Positions 29,331-36,593 of a stretch of DNA of 41,741 nt are shown here, one piece after another. Every line of letters begins with the position of its first letter. Positions within the stretch are counted from its first letter, which is position 1. Source of the DNA: Coriobacteriia bacterium (lineage in GTDB: Bacteria > Actinomycetota > Coriobacteriia > Anaerosomatales > Anaerosomataceae); contig JAFGAG010000024.1 in NCBI GenBank assembly GCA_016933785.1, positions 1 through 41,741 on the forward strand, written 5' to 3'. The position numbers and the translations under genes were made by a program. Under the pieces are notes generated by a model. That model searched no databases. It saw nothing but the letters and a program-made list of their open reading frames with translations, and had not been told where the DNA came from.

Positions 29331-30305
29331 TCAGCGGTGCTGCAGCTGAGGCCGCGACAACGTGTAGATACCCCCCACACCATTCCCGGACACGCGCGCA
29401 CGGTCCGCTTCCAGCAGCGGCGTGTAGTCGCGCACATAGTCCTCGAACGTCAACGGCTCAGGCGGCGCATGATACTTCCAGTCGAACGTCTCGACGACGA
29501 GGTCCTGGAAGTTGGCGCGTACGAACCGCTCGGTCAGCCCGTAGTCGAGCAACGGATCGAACGCGGACATGCCGAAGAAACAAGGCTGCACATACGGCCC
29601 CGCAAGATCCTCTTCCGTTACCGTGAGTATCTCGCGCACCTGTGACACGAGGACGTCGAGCGTCGATGACGAGAAGCCTGTCAGCCGCTCCCGGATGTCG
29701 GTCGGCGACTCGAAGCCGCCGACCTCCTGCATGAACCATGCGATGGCCTTCACCACGGACTCGCTTCCCAGCAGACGCGCGACCGCGTTGCGTGGGACGC
29801 TGTAGCCGAGCGCGGAGATCATCGCCGACACGAGCGCCCGGTCCAGCGGTGGACGGGTCAGCGCGCGGTTGCTCACGCACGGCGACAGCAGCCCCACCTT
29901 GCTGACGCGGCCCCCCAACCCCTGCAACGCACGCAGGGTGAGGATGCCGCCGAACGAGAAGCCGAGGAGCGCGAAGTCCTCGATCCCCAGGTGGTCCGCG
30001 AGCTCACCGATGACACCGGAAAGCCGCACGCTCGAGAAGCCCTCTTCGAGCGGGGTGCTCCCTCCGTGTCCGGGCATCTCGAAGAAGTATGCACGGTAGT
30101 GTTGCCCGACGAACTGGATCATGGGCGTCCAGTCCTCGATCAGGCTGATCGTGGCCGGGACGATGATAAGAGGCGGACCGTCGCCGCATGCCGCATAGCG
30201 CAGCGATGTCGATGCGAGGGCAGCCTGATGGATCGTGACGGGGGGCGATGCTGGCACTGGCGTAGGGCTCCTCGCAGACGGTGGCAGAGCGGTTGAGGGT
30301 ATCAT
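29331..30305 (-). CDS. Alpha/beta-hydrolase fold protein
   Basis: A 324-residue alpha/beta hydrolase. The nucleophile elbow is GFSFGG (S117), the oxyanion-side motif FFEMPGHGGS lies at 74-83, the acid may be D in SAFDPLLDYG, and the histidine in WKYHAPPEPL near residue 284. The first 45 residues are Pro/Ala-rich and unlike the fold. ATG 30305 is the first plausible start, but has no clear ribosome-binding site, so the N-terminus is uncertain. Substrate unknown; esterase, lipase or lactonase activity are all possible. It may be first gene of a hydrolase-cytochrome-DUF72 run. Confidence 0.85.
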   Translation of the reverse strand: MIPSTALPPSARSPTPVPASPPVTIHQAALASTSLRYAACGDGPPLIIVPATISLIEDWTPMIQFVGQHYRAYFFEMPGHGGSTPLEEGFSSVRLSGVIGELADHLGIEDFALLGFSFGGILTLRALQGLGGRVSKVGLLSPCVSNRALTRPPLDRALVSAMISALGYSVPRNAVARLLGSESVVKAIAWFMQEVGGFESPTDIRERLTGFSSSTLDVLVSQVREILTVTEEDLAGPYVQPCFFGMSAFDPLLDYGLTERFVRANFQDLVVETFDWKYHAPPEPLTFEDYVRDYTPLLEADRARVSGNGVGGIYTLSRPQLQHR

Positions 30306-30434
30306 GTCCCCAACACGGCCGTGTAACAAGGAGCCAGTATCACTTCCCACACCGAATCCATACGCGAGGCGGTCGTCGCCGAAGCGCACACCGCCCTCGA
30401 TGCCCTCACGGCCCCGCTCGAGGGAGGCCTCGAG

Positions 30435-31082
30435 GTGGAGAGCAGCCCGCCAGCATTCCTCGCATCGATCTTCCTGGTCCGCTCGGCCCGCAACCTCGCC
30501 GCGGTGCTCGTGCTCTGCGAGGCGGGCTGGGCGCCGGAAGCGCAGACGTTACTGCGTGCGATGGTCGAGGACATGGTGACGCTCGCCTATATCTCGACCG
30601 ATCCCGACAAGCTTGCGGCAGCGTGGCTGGGTTTTGAGAACCGACGTCTTCCCGATCGCGAGGAGCTCTTCGCCGCCCTCACGGGAGCCGAACCCCCGGA
30701 TCGCGCCGACCGGCCCCGCTACGAGCGCTGGACCAAGCTCGGCTTCAACGGCATGGCCGAGCGTGCCGATACCGTGGTCCCGGGACTGACCGAGTACCTC
30801 GGCTACGTCTATCCGATCCTCTCCGACAGGGCTCACGGCAACACATCGGCAAGCGGGATGTACCTGCGAATGCACCCCGACGGCTCGCTCGAGCCGCTGT
30901 ACCTGCCCTCGGACACCCAGCTGGCGATCACGCTCTGTAACGCGGTCACCGCCGCATACACGACCGCAGAGCGTGCGAACGCGCTGGGCGTGACCGTGGA
31001 TCTCCCGCCCATCGAGAGCGCAGAGCAGCGGATCTACGAAGCCTGCGGCTTGCCATCCATGCCGCAGGCTCACGAGTCCTGA
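30435..31082 (+). CDS. DUF5677-like protein
   Basis: A 215-residue mainly helical soluble protein. The segment SARNLAAVLVLCEAGWAPEA followed by QTLLRAMVEDMVTLAYI resembles DUF5677-type proteins of unknown function, in which a helix pair precedes a conserved Arg/Glu; this is a pattern-based call. GTG 30435 is preceded by GGGAGG with a 7-base spacer. However, the same frame stays open upstream to 30327 and an AAGGAG at 30328-30333 sits 5 bases before an ATC at 30339, which would add 32 helical residues; see findings. Divergent from the hydrolase gene. Confidence 0.7.
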   Translation: MESSPPAFLASIFLVRSARNLAAVLVLCEAGWAPEAQTLLRAMVEDMVTLAYISTDPDKLAAAWLGFENRRLPDREELFAALTGAEPPDRADRPRYERWTKLGFNGMAERADTVVPGLTEYLGYVYPILSDRAHGNTSASGMYLRMHPDGSLEPLYLPSDTQLAITLCNAVTAAYTTAERANALGVTVDLPPIESAEQRIYEACGLPSMPQAHES

Positions 31083-31452
31083 GCAGCGCCCGGTCGGAGT
31101 GACGGGTGACCTCACTCTGTAGTACGCTACGTGCCGATGGGGCACACTATCTTGCGATATGCCCGTCCGACCCGCCGGCTGTGCGGTACCGCCACCGGTC
31201 AGGTGCCTTTCTCACCTCTCTGGCAGCCCGCGCGCCTCGTTCCGAGGATCCGCCGGCACGCCACACCCACACTCCAGCAACCCATGGCCTGTCGCTCCTC
31301 GGTGCAGATCCGGCACATCAAACGCATCTTCAGGGCACACCAGTACGTGAACCTGTAGCCTGGAATCGACACGCCGAACAGCTCGGCGAGCGGTATCATC
31401 TTCTGATCCGCACAAGTGCCGCAGCGTCGGCCTGAACGAGGGGGACCCCATC
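31083..31452. other. 370-bp intergenic region, no confident gene
   Basis: Between the DUF5677-like gene and the cation diffusion facilitator. No recognisable RNA, terminator or convincing promoter. The only coding candidate is a minus-strand frame at 31199-31399 (66 codons) with a cysteine-rich core (YWCALKMRLMCRICTEE, then GCWSVGVACRR). It has six cysteines but no proper ribosome-binding site, so it is not called as a gene. Confidence 0.4.
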
Positions 31453-32403
31453 ATGGCTGGACACGGAGGCTCGAAGACAGCGGTCATCGCGGCGGTCATC
31501 GGCAATCTCATCATCGCCATCATCAAGTTCATCGCCGCAGCGATCACCGGCTCCTCGGCGATGATCTCCGAAGGCATCCACTCGCTCGTAGACACCGGTA
31601 ACGGTGGATTGCTGCTCCACGGCATGAGCCGGGCGAAGATCCCGGCCGATGAGGGGCACCCGTTCGGGCATGGCAAAGCACTCTACTTCTGGACGCTCGT
31701 CGTCTCCGTGTCGATCTTCGGCATCGGTGGCGGCATGTCGCTCTACGAGGGCATCTCGCACATCCGGCACGTAGCGCCGGGGGCCGAACTCTCCGATCCG
31801 ACCGTCAACTACATCGTGCTGGCGATCGCGATGGTGGTGGAAGGTTGGTCGTTCAGCGTGGCCCTACGCGAGTTCATCAAGGCCAAGGGTACGCAGAAGA
31901 GTTGGGCGTACATCCGCGGCGCCAAGGATCCCAGCACGTTCACGATCGTGCTCGAGGATAGCGCGGCAATGGCCGGTTTGGTCTTCGCGTTCCTCGGCGT
32001 CTTCTTCGGTCACATGCTCGGGAACCCGTACCTGGACGGTGCCGCTTCGATCATCATCGGAGTCATCCTCATGAGCGTTGCGTTCGTGCTGGCATGGGAG
32101 ACGAAGGGCCTGCTGCTCGGCGAGGGTGTGGACGCGAAGACGCTCGCCGACATGCGCGCCCGCATCATGGCCGACCCCGCAGTAAGCGGCGTGGGCGACA
32201 TCCTGACCATGTACATGGGTCCCTACGAATTGCTGGTCAACCTGGGCGTGCGCTTTGCGCCGGGAACATCCATCGAGGAGACCCACGAGGCCATCCAACG
32301 GATCGAGGCAGAACTCTCGGCCGCGTATCCCCAGTGCACACGCATCTACATCGAAGCGGAGTCGCTGAAGCAGGGCGTGGACGGCAACGGCGTATCGGCA
32401 TAG
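31453..32403 (+). CDS. Cation diffusion facilitator (CDF) transporter
   Basis: A 316-residue CDF exporter that swaps a divalent metal (Zn, Mn, Co or Fe) for protons. It has about six helices; the metal-site motif of TM2 is H43-S-L-V-D47-T-G-N50, and TM5 has L-E168-D169-S-A-A-M-A. The EDSAA form of the TM5 site and HPFGHGKALYFW after TM2 resemble the SLC30A9-like branch. The C-terminal cytoplasmic domain (about 215-305) includes GVRFAPGTSIEETHEAIQRI. A start at ATG 31453 follows a G-rich stretch. Metal specificity is not readable from sequence. Confidence 0.94.
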   Translation: MAGHGGSKTAVIAAVIGNLIIAIIKFIAAAITGSSAMISEGIHSLVDTGNGGLLLHGMSRAKIPADEGHPFGHGKALYFWTLVVSVSIFGIGGGMSLYEGISHIRHVAPGAELSDPTVNYIVLAIAMVVEGWSFSVALREFIKAKGTQKSWAYIRGAKDPSTFTIVLEDSAAMAGLVFAFLGVFFGHMLGNPYLDGAASIIIGVILMSVAFVLAWETKGLLLGEGVDAKTLADMRARIMADPAVSGVGDILTMYMGPYELLVNLGVRFAPGTSIEETHEAIQRIEAELSAAYPQCTRIYIEAESLKQGVDGNGVSA

Positions 32404-32424
32404 CTGCAACGACACAGCCGCGCC

Positions 32425-32859
32425 CTACGCGAAGTAGCTCTGGCCTTCCTCGGTCACCGGCTCGCGGGCCAGTCTGGTCTGCTCGCTGCGCACGACACCG
32501 GCGGCGTTCTCAAGTGCTGAGGCGCGGCCCGTCCGGTGGCGACGCAGCCGGTCTCCGATACTGACAAGTCGCTGGACCGCACGAAGATCGAGCTTGCTGA
32601 AGCGGAACGTCTCCCACTCATCGCGCGCGGTCGTCGCCCACAACTCACCGGTGATCCACCGAAGCGTGTCATGGTCGTCCGTCGTGAGGTAGTGCCAGTC
32701 CGCGCCCAGCGCGTACCGTGTCCGCTCGATAGCGCGGTCTACCGCGCGCTGCCTGTTGACCTCATAGAGCCGGATGCCGAGGCTCTCATCCTGTCTCACG
32801 TCATGCATCATCGATTGGGCACCATCCTTTGGGGTGGCTTTGGATGATGTCTTATTCAT
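32425..32859 (-). CDS. Unknown soluble protein coupled to the upstream membrane protein
   Basis: A 144-residue charged, mostly helical protein (Arg/Asp/Glu-rich, with DWHYLTTDDHDTLRWITGEL and RFSKLDLRAVQRLVSIGDRL). No family recognised and no signal peptide. ATG 32859 was chosen because it overlaps the end of the upstream membrane-protein gene (ATGAATAA), indicating translational coupling; a TTG at 32874 would add five residues and ATG at 32805 would shorten it. Function unknown. Confidence 0.7.
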   Translation of the reverse strand: MNKTSSKATPKDGAQSMMHDVRQDESLGIRLYEVNRQRAVDRAIERTRYALGADWHYLTTDDHDTLRWITGELWATTARDEWETFRFSKLDLRAVQRLVSIGDRLRRHRTGRASALENAAGVVRSEQTRLAREPVTEEGQSYFA

Positions 32860-33628
32860 CACTGTGGATGCCAATCCTGCCTGTATGAGTATCCCCGAAG
32901 GTATCTGAGCGCACCTGAGCGTCGTCTGCAGCGTCTACCATGAAACGCGCGACCACCGCTTCCGCCTCCCGGCGCAGGGCACTGACTTCCGGGTCGAGAT
33001 CGAGCGCGTGGTGAAGGTGGTCTGTGAGCACGTGACCTCCCTCAAGGCTCATCCAGCGCAACCGGCGAGCAAGGCGCTCCCAGGGGTTGCCCCGGTTGCG
33101 CGCCCAGACCCATACCAACAGCGCTGCCGGGATGAGGAACGCAAGTGCGCCGACCCAGGTGTGCCGCGGGATCAGCACCACCCCCGCGACCGCGAAGGCG
33201 ACGCCGGTGACGGGCCAGATGAGCGGCGTGGGTTGGTTCATCACGAGGAACATGAGCTTGGGTACCTCGATCACGTCCCCAGCCGCACGCGTGCCGATCT
33301 CATCCCGGCGTATGCGAATGTAGACCGCAAGCGTCCCGCGTCGGCGTCTCATGTCCCAGAGTGTCAGGAGTACCAGGGTGGCGATCAAGACTCCCGCGGC
33401 CCAGCGCATCAGCGGCGGACGGTCCATCAACTCCGCGACAGCACCGGCCCCTACAGCCAGCGTGGCGACGAGATAGAGCGGCGGCAGTGAGGCCGGACCC
33501 TCTCTCAGGCGTGCGTCGGCGACATGGTCGACGTCGCTCGAGAGTAGGTAGCCCACGCCTACGGGGTCGAACGCGGAAGCGGTGATGACGAGGAGCACGA
33601 GCATCACGATGCCGAGTAGGAAGTACAT
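32852..33628 (-). CDS. Unknown membrane protein with cytoplasmic C-terminal tail
   Basis: A 258-residue protein with about five hydrophobic helices: roughly 2-19, 49-65, 74-90, 133-152 and 159-174. These are followed by a polar tail of about 80 residues (RLARRLRWMSLEGGHVL, then a His/Asp-rich stretch). The loop between helices 3 and 4 has IRIRRDEIGTRAAGDVIEVP, like a small beta module. ATG 33628 has AAGGAG 8 bases upstream. It is the first of a coupled pair with the 144-residue unknown and divergent from the multihaem cytochrome gene. No family recognised. Confidence 0.78.
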   Translation of the reverse strand: MYFLLGIVMLVLLVITASAFDPVGVGYLLSSDVDHVADARLREGPASLPPLYLVATLAVGAGAVAELMDRPPLMRWAAGVLIATLVLLTLWDMRRRRGTLAVYIRIRRDEIGTRAAGDVIEVPKLMFLVMNQPTPLIWPVTGVAFAVAGVVLIPRHTWVGALAFLIPAALLVWVWARNRGNPWERLARRLRWMSLEGGHVLTDHLHHALDLDPEVSALRREAEAVVARFMVDAADDAQVRSDTFGDTHTGRIGIHSDE

Positions 33629-33769
33629 GCGGGCAGCTCCTTGCAGGCGGTCTCAGACGCCAACGTCCATGTTGCGGAGTACGGTACAGCGATGCGGTTC
33701 CCTGCATATCCGTGGCACCGGTTCGGTTACACTGGTGGCATCGGTGTCGAGGGATAGGGCGATCTGGCG

Positions 33770-34939
33770 ATGTGGAAGAAGCTCAAGTCGTGGTTCATGT
33801 CCGCGACCAAGCCGCAACGGTTCATGTGGCTCGGCATGCTCATCGTCGCGTTCTTCGCGCTCGTGCTCGGCAGCACGACCGCCACGTCGAGCAATTGGTT
33901 CTGCACCGAGCCCTGCCACAACGTGCACTATGACAACACCCTCACGTTCAACGCGGGCTCCCACATCATGATCTCGTGTGCCGCGTGCCATGAACCGTTC
34001 GAGGGCGGGCTCGTCGCCCTGACGCTCGCGAAGATCGAGGTGGCCCCGGACCTGATCCCGACCATCCTCGGCACGTACCCGATGCCCCTCAACGAGAACC
34101 ACTCCGTGGCGCTCGAGATGGACGACAAGTTCTGCACGCAGTGCCATAACCTGGACACGCGCGTGGTCAACGCCTCGTACGGCATCATCATCGACCACAC
34201 CGCACACACGGACCGGGGCATCACCTGCGCGTCCTGTCACAACCGTGTCGCTCACCCCGAGGAGGGGATCGAGTACACGCAAGAGGGCAATCGGCATCAC
34301 GAGGACTGGATGACGATGGATGCCTGCTACCGGTGCCATGGGCTCGAGGAGGGGGCACAGGCTCCCGGCGAGTGCGAGGCGTGCCATACCGAGAAGTTCG
34401 ACCTCGTCCCCATGAGCCACGACGCGGCTGGCTGGTACGAGGAGTTCGGCGAGAGCGGCGGGCATGCGGCCGCATACACGGAGGAAGCGTCGCGCGTGGT
34501 CCAAGCCGAGACATGGGTGGCGGGGCTTGATGAAGTGCACCACAGCGCCGCCCCCGAGGACCTCGGCTACGAGCAGACGGTGAACACCTGCTACACGTGT
34601 CACGAGAAGCAGTACTGCACCGACTGCCACGGCGGGATAGAGATGCCACACCCGGAGAGCTTCGCCGGAGCGCATGGCGAACTCGGTCTCACCAACCCCG
34701 AGGGATGCGCCAAGTGCCATGCGCGTAGCGAGGACGAGGCCGCCAGCAACGAGTTCTGCAACGCGTGCCATCACCCTACGAGCACAGCGGGTACCCCGTG
34801 GGTCGACGAGCACTTCCGGGCGGTGGCCAGCACGGGCGCCAGCGCCTGCTTTGACTGCCACAACCCGACCTACTGCGCCGCATGTCATGTGAGCGGGCCG
34901 GAGGCGGCTGCGGAGTACATGCGCGGGCAGGCCCAGTAG
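33770..34939 (+). CDS. Membrane-anchored NapC/NirT-like multihaem cytochrome c (12 haem motifs)
   Basis: A 389-residue cytochrome with one N-terminal anchor helix (about 19-36), the rest outside the membrane. Eleven CxxCH sites are present (CAACH, CTQCH, CASCH, CYRCH, CEACH, CYTCH, CTDCH, CAKCH, CNACH, CFDCH, CAACH) plus a first site C45-T-E-P-C49-H50, one residue longer than normal. The N-terminal part resembles the quinol-oxidising NapC/NrfH family, extended by further haems that could carry electrons outward. ATG 33770 has no strong ribosome-binding site but the anchor begins at once. It is a single-gene unit ended by a strong terminator. The terminal acceptor is unknown. Confidence 0.92.
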   Translation: MWKKLKSWFMSATKPQRFMWLGMLIVAFFALVLGSTTATSSNWFCTEPCHNVHYDNTLTFNAGSHIMISCAACHEPFEGGLVALTLAKIEVAPDLIPTILGTYPMPLNENHSVALEMDDKFCTQCHNLDTRVVNASYGIIIDHTAHTDRGITCASCHNRVAHPEEGIEYTQEGNRHHEDWMTMDACYRCHGLEEGAQAPGECEACHTEKFDLVPMSHDAAGWYEEFGESGGHAAAYTEEASRVVQAETWVAGLDEVHHSAAPEDLGYEQTVNTCYTCHEKQYCTDCHGGIEMPHPESFAGAHGELGLTNPEGCAKCHARSEDEAASNEFCNACHHPTSTAGTPWVDEHFRAVASTGASACFDCHNPTYCAACHVSGPEAAAEYMRGQAQ

Positions 34940-34977
34940 CAGACAAGCTCACGGCCCGGTGACTCAGCCCGACATCA

Positions 34978-35007
34978 AGAGACCCCCGTGGAATCACGGG
35001 GGTCTCT
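34978..35007. terminator. Strong hairpin terminator after the multihaem cytochrome
   Basis: AGAGACCCCCGTG (34978-34990) and CACGGGGGTCTCT (34995-35007) form a perfect 13-bp stem with a GAAT loop, followed on the plus strand by ATCGTTTG. It lies 39 bp after the cytochrome stop and 76 bp from the convergent exchanger stop, so it can serve both. Confidence 0.9.
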
Positions 35008-35082
35008 ATCGTTTGTGGTGGGCGATCTTCGACGAGCCTCGAACTCAGGCGGGTGACCGCTCGGCATCAATGGCTGGCTCGG

Positions 35083-36030
35083 CTAGAAGAGAGCAACCAG
35101 GTATGCGACGTATGCGATGGAGAGGAACACGCCGACGAAGCGACCGACCCTCCCCTTCCAGAGGAGCAAGGGCACCATCAGAAGCGAGGCGCCGACCATC
35201 ACCCACACGTCGATCGATGCGATCTGCTCCGCGACGCCAACCGGTCTGATAAGCGCGGTGATGCCCAGTATCCCGAGGATGTTGAAGATGTTGCTGCCCA
35301 CAACGTTACCCACCGCTACGTCAGGATGCCGGCGAAGTGCCGCGATGATACTCGTTGCCAGCTCCGGAAGCGACGTGCCCACCGCAACGAGACTGAGGCC
35401 GATCACGGCCTCGGGAACACCGAATGTGCGCGCGATCTCGGATGCTCCGGACATGAGTGACTGTGATCCGATGACCAGCGCGACGAGCCCGATGAGCAGA
35501 TAGACGATCCCTGACATGGCAGGACCCGTGACTCTGATCTCCGCGGACTCGTGCTCGTGCAGGGATGCCGATGGCAAGGAGGGCCGACGCACCTCCGACC
35601 GGTAGGAGAACACGACATAGAGTGCGAGGCCGACAAGCAGTAGCACGCCAGGTGCTCGCCCGATCTCGCCAGTCATCGCCACCAGGGCCAATGCTAGGGC
35701 TGACGCCACCATCGCCGCCGTGTCGCGCCGCAACGCACGCGGGTCGACCAGCATCGGGCTGATCACGGCAGCTATACCCAGTACGCCGAGAATGTTGAAG
35801 ATGTTGCTGCCCACAACGTTGCCGACAGCGATGTCCGAATGACCTTCGAGTGCTGCCCCAAGGCTGACGACGAGTTCAGGTGCCGACGTGCACCAGGCGA
35901 CCACCGTCATGCCTATCAGGAGGGGCGAGAGCCCGAGGCGCCGAGAGACCTGAACCGCGCCACGAACCAGGAACTCACCACCACCGAACAACAGGACGAA
36001 ACCAGCGACAGCTGAAAGATACATGGACAC
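35083..36030 (-). CDS. CaCA-family cation exchanger (YrbG-like), riboswitch controlled
   Basis: A 315-residue, roughly ten-helix antiporter of the calcium/cation exchanger superfamily. Two inverted alpha repeats carry the signature blocks: TSAPELVVS with GNVVGSNIFNILG in the first half and GTSLPELATS with the same GNVVGSNIFNILG in the second; their glutamates (E52 in the first) and asparagines bind the cation. GTG 36030 is preferred over ATG 36024 because AAGGAG lies 8 bases before the GTG but 14 before the ATG. Upstream is a yybP-ykoY-type manganese riboswitch, so the natural substrate may be Mn2+ rather than, or besides, Ca2+. That inference is from regulation, not from transport residues. 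Confidence 0.95.
   Translation of the reverse strand: MSMYLSAVAGFVLLFGGGEFLVRGAVQVSRRLGLSPLLIGMTVVAWCTSAPELVVSLGAALEGHSDIAVGNVVGSNIFNILGVLGIAAVISPMLVDPRALRRDTAAMVASALALALVAMTGEIGRAPGVLLLVGLALYVVFSYRSEVRRPSLPSASLHEHESAEIRVTGPAMSGIVYLLIGLVALVIGSQSLMSGASEIARTFGVPEAVIGLSLVAVGTSLPELATSIIAALRRHPDVAVGNVVGSNIFNILGILGITALIRPVGVAEQIASIDVWVMVGASLLMVPLLLWKGRVGRFVGVFLSIAYVAYLVALF
35279..35307. repeat. 29-bp direct repeat, copy in second alpha repeat of the exchanger
   Basis: This 29-base stretch is identical to 35792-35820. Both encode VVGSNIFNI of the two alpha repeats of the exchanger with the same codons throughout; sequence diverges on both sides. Confidence 0.9.
35792..35820. repeat. 29-bp direct repeat, copy in first alpha repeat of the exchanger
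   Basis: Identical to 35279-35307; it encodes the cation-binding-helix segment VVGSNIFNI of the first alpha repeat. The rest of the two repeats is only partly similar, so identity is local. Confidence 0.9.
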
Positions 36031-36067
36031 GAGGCGCGCTCCTTTCGACACCATGACCACTTTGTAC

Positions 36068-36088
36068 CCGACTGCAGGAGGCAGTCGG
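36068..36088 (-). promoter_or_regulatory. Hairpin with anti-Shine-Dalgarno loop in the exchanger leader
   Basis: On the minus strand CCGACTGC and GCAGTCGG form a perfect 8-bp stem with loop CTCCT. The loop is complementary to the AGGAG of the exchanger ribosome-binding site about 25 bases downstream. It lies just after the riboswitch aptamer, so it may be part of the expression platform. Function inferred. Confidence 0.5.
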
Positions 36089-36096
36089 ATCGGGCG

Positions 36097-36194
36097 TCGA
36101 AGGTCTTGCCACAGGAGACACGCGTCCGGGACCGAGAGGTCCGAGATGACGAACGCGCTACACGGCGAAGGCCGTGTCGGCTACTCCCCATCGA
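36097..36194 (-). promoter_or_regulatory. yybP-ykoY manganese riboswitch aptamer
   Basis: The minus strand carries the hallmark blocks of the yybP-ykoY family in order: TGGGGAGTAGC at the 5' side (loop L1), TTCGTCA in the middle, and GGCAAGACCTTCGA at the 3' side. The P1 helix forms between TCGATGG (5') and CCTTCGA (3') with one mismatch. Internal hairpins ACACGGC-CTTC-GCCGTGT and GGACC-TCTC-GGTCC give the two expected arms. The family binds Mn2+ (with Mg2+) and switches on metal exporters. It starts about 165 bases before the exchanger start and there is no other gene between. Confidence 0.85.
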
Positions 36195-36341
36195 AGGTGA
36201 GGACGATAACGCGGGGACCAGTGGCATGCAACCGGTATGCGGATCATGACTCCGTGCCGTTACGAATGTCGGTTGTGCGCCAGGCGTGGGGGAGCCAGCG
36301 CCACCCATGCTTGGGACGATCCGCACCCACGTCGATGAACA

Positions 36342-36373
36342 CTTGAACCGGCCCCAATCGAGACCGGTTCAAG
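36342..36373 (-). terminator. Terminator of the tRNA-Val gene
   Basis: CTTGAACCGG and CCGGTTCAAG form a perfect 10-bp stem with a 12-base loop, 10 bp after the tRNA 3' end; on the minus strand it is followed by TGTTCATCG. It separates the tRNA from the exchanger leader, whose promoter must lie between about 36195 and 36341, where I cannot pick a clear -35/-10 pair. Confidence 0.75.
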
Positions 36374-36383
36374 GCTGAAACGC

Positions 36384-36458
36384 TGGTGGGCGATGAGGGA
36401 TTTGAACCCCCGACTTCCTCCTTGTAAGGGAGGCACTCTCCCGCTGAGTTAATCGCCC
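36384..36458 (-). tRNA. tRNA-Val (anticodon TAC), CCA encoded
   Basis: Minus-strand cloverleaf: acceptor GGGCGAT/ATCGCCC, D-arm CTC/GAG with loop AGCGG, anticodon stem CCTCC/GGAGG with loop CTTACAA giving anticodon TAC, and T-arm CGGGG-GTTCAAAT-CCCTC region with TTC. Discriminator A at 36387 and CCA at 36384-36386 are encoded. The 135 bp upstream (36459-36593) hold no gene. Confidence 0.95.
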
Positions 36459-36593
36459 TGATTCGTTGCGAGCGTCATTGTACCAGGACAGTGCCCCCAC
36501 CTAGGTATGTCGTGCACCACTTGAGGGCTCGTGTCACCGCGTCCCTGGTCGTCCGGGGTACCGTAGCGATGCCGCCAGTATACTCGTGGCGTC

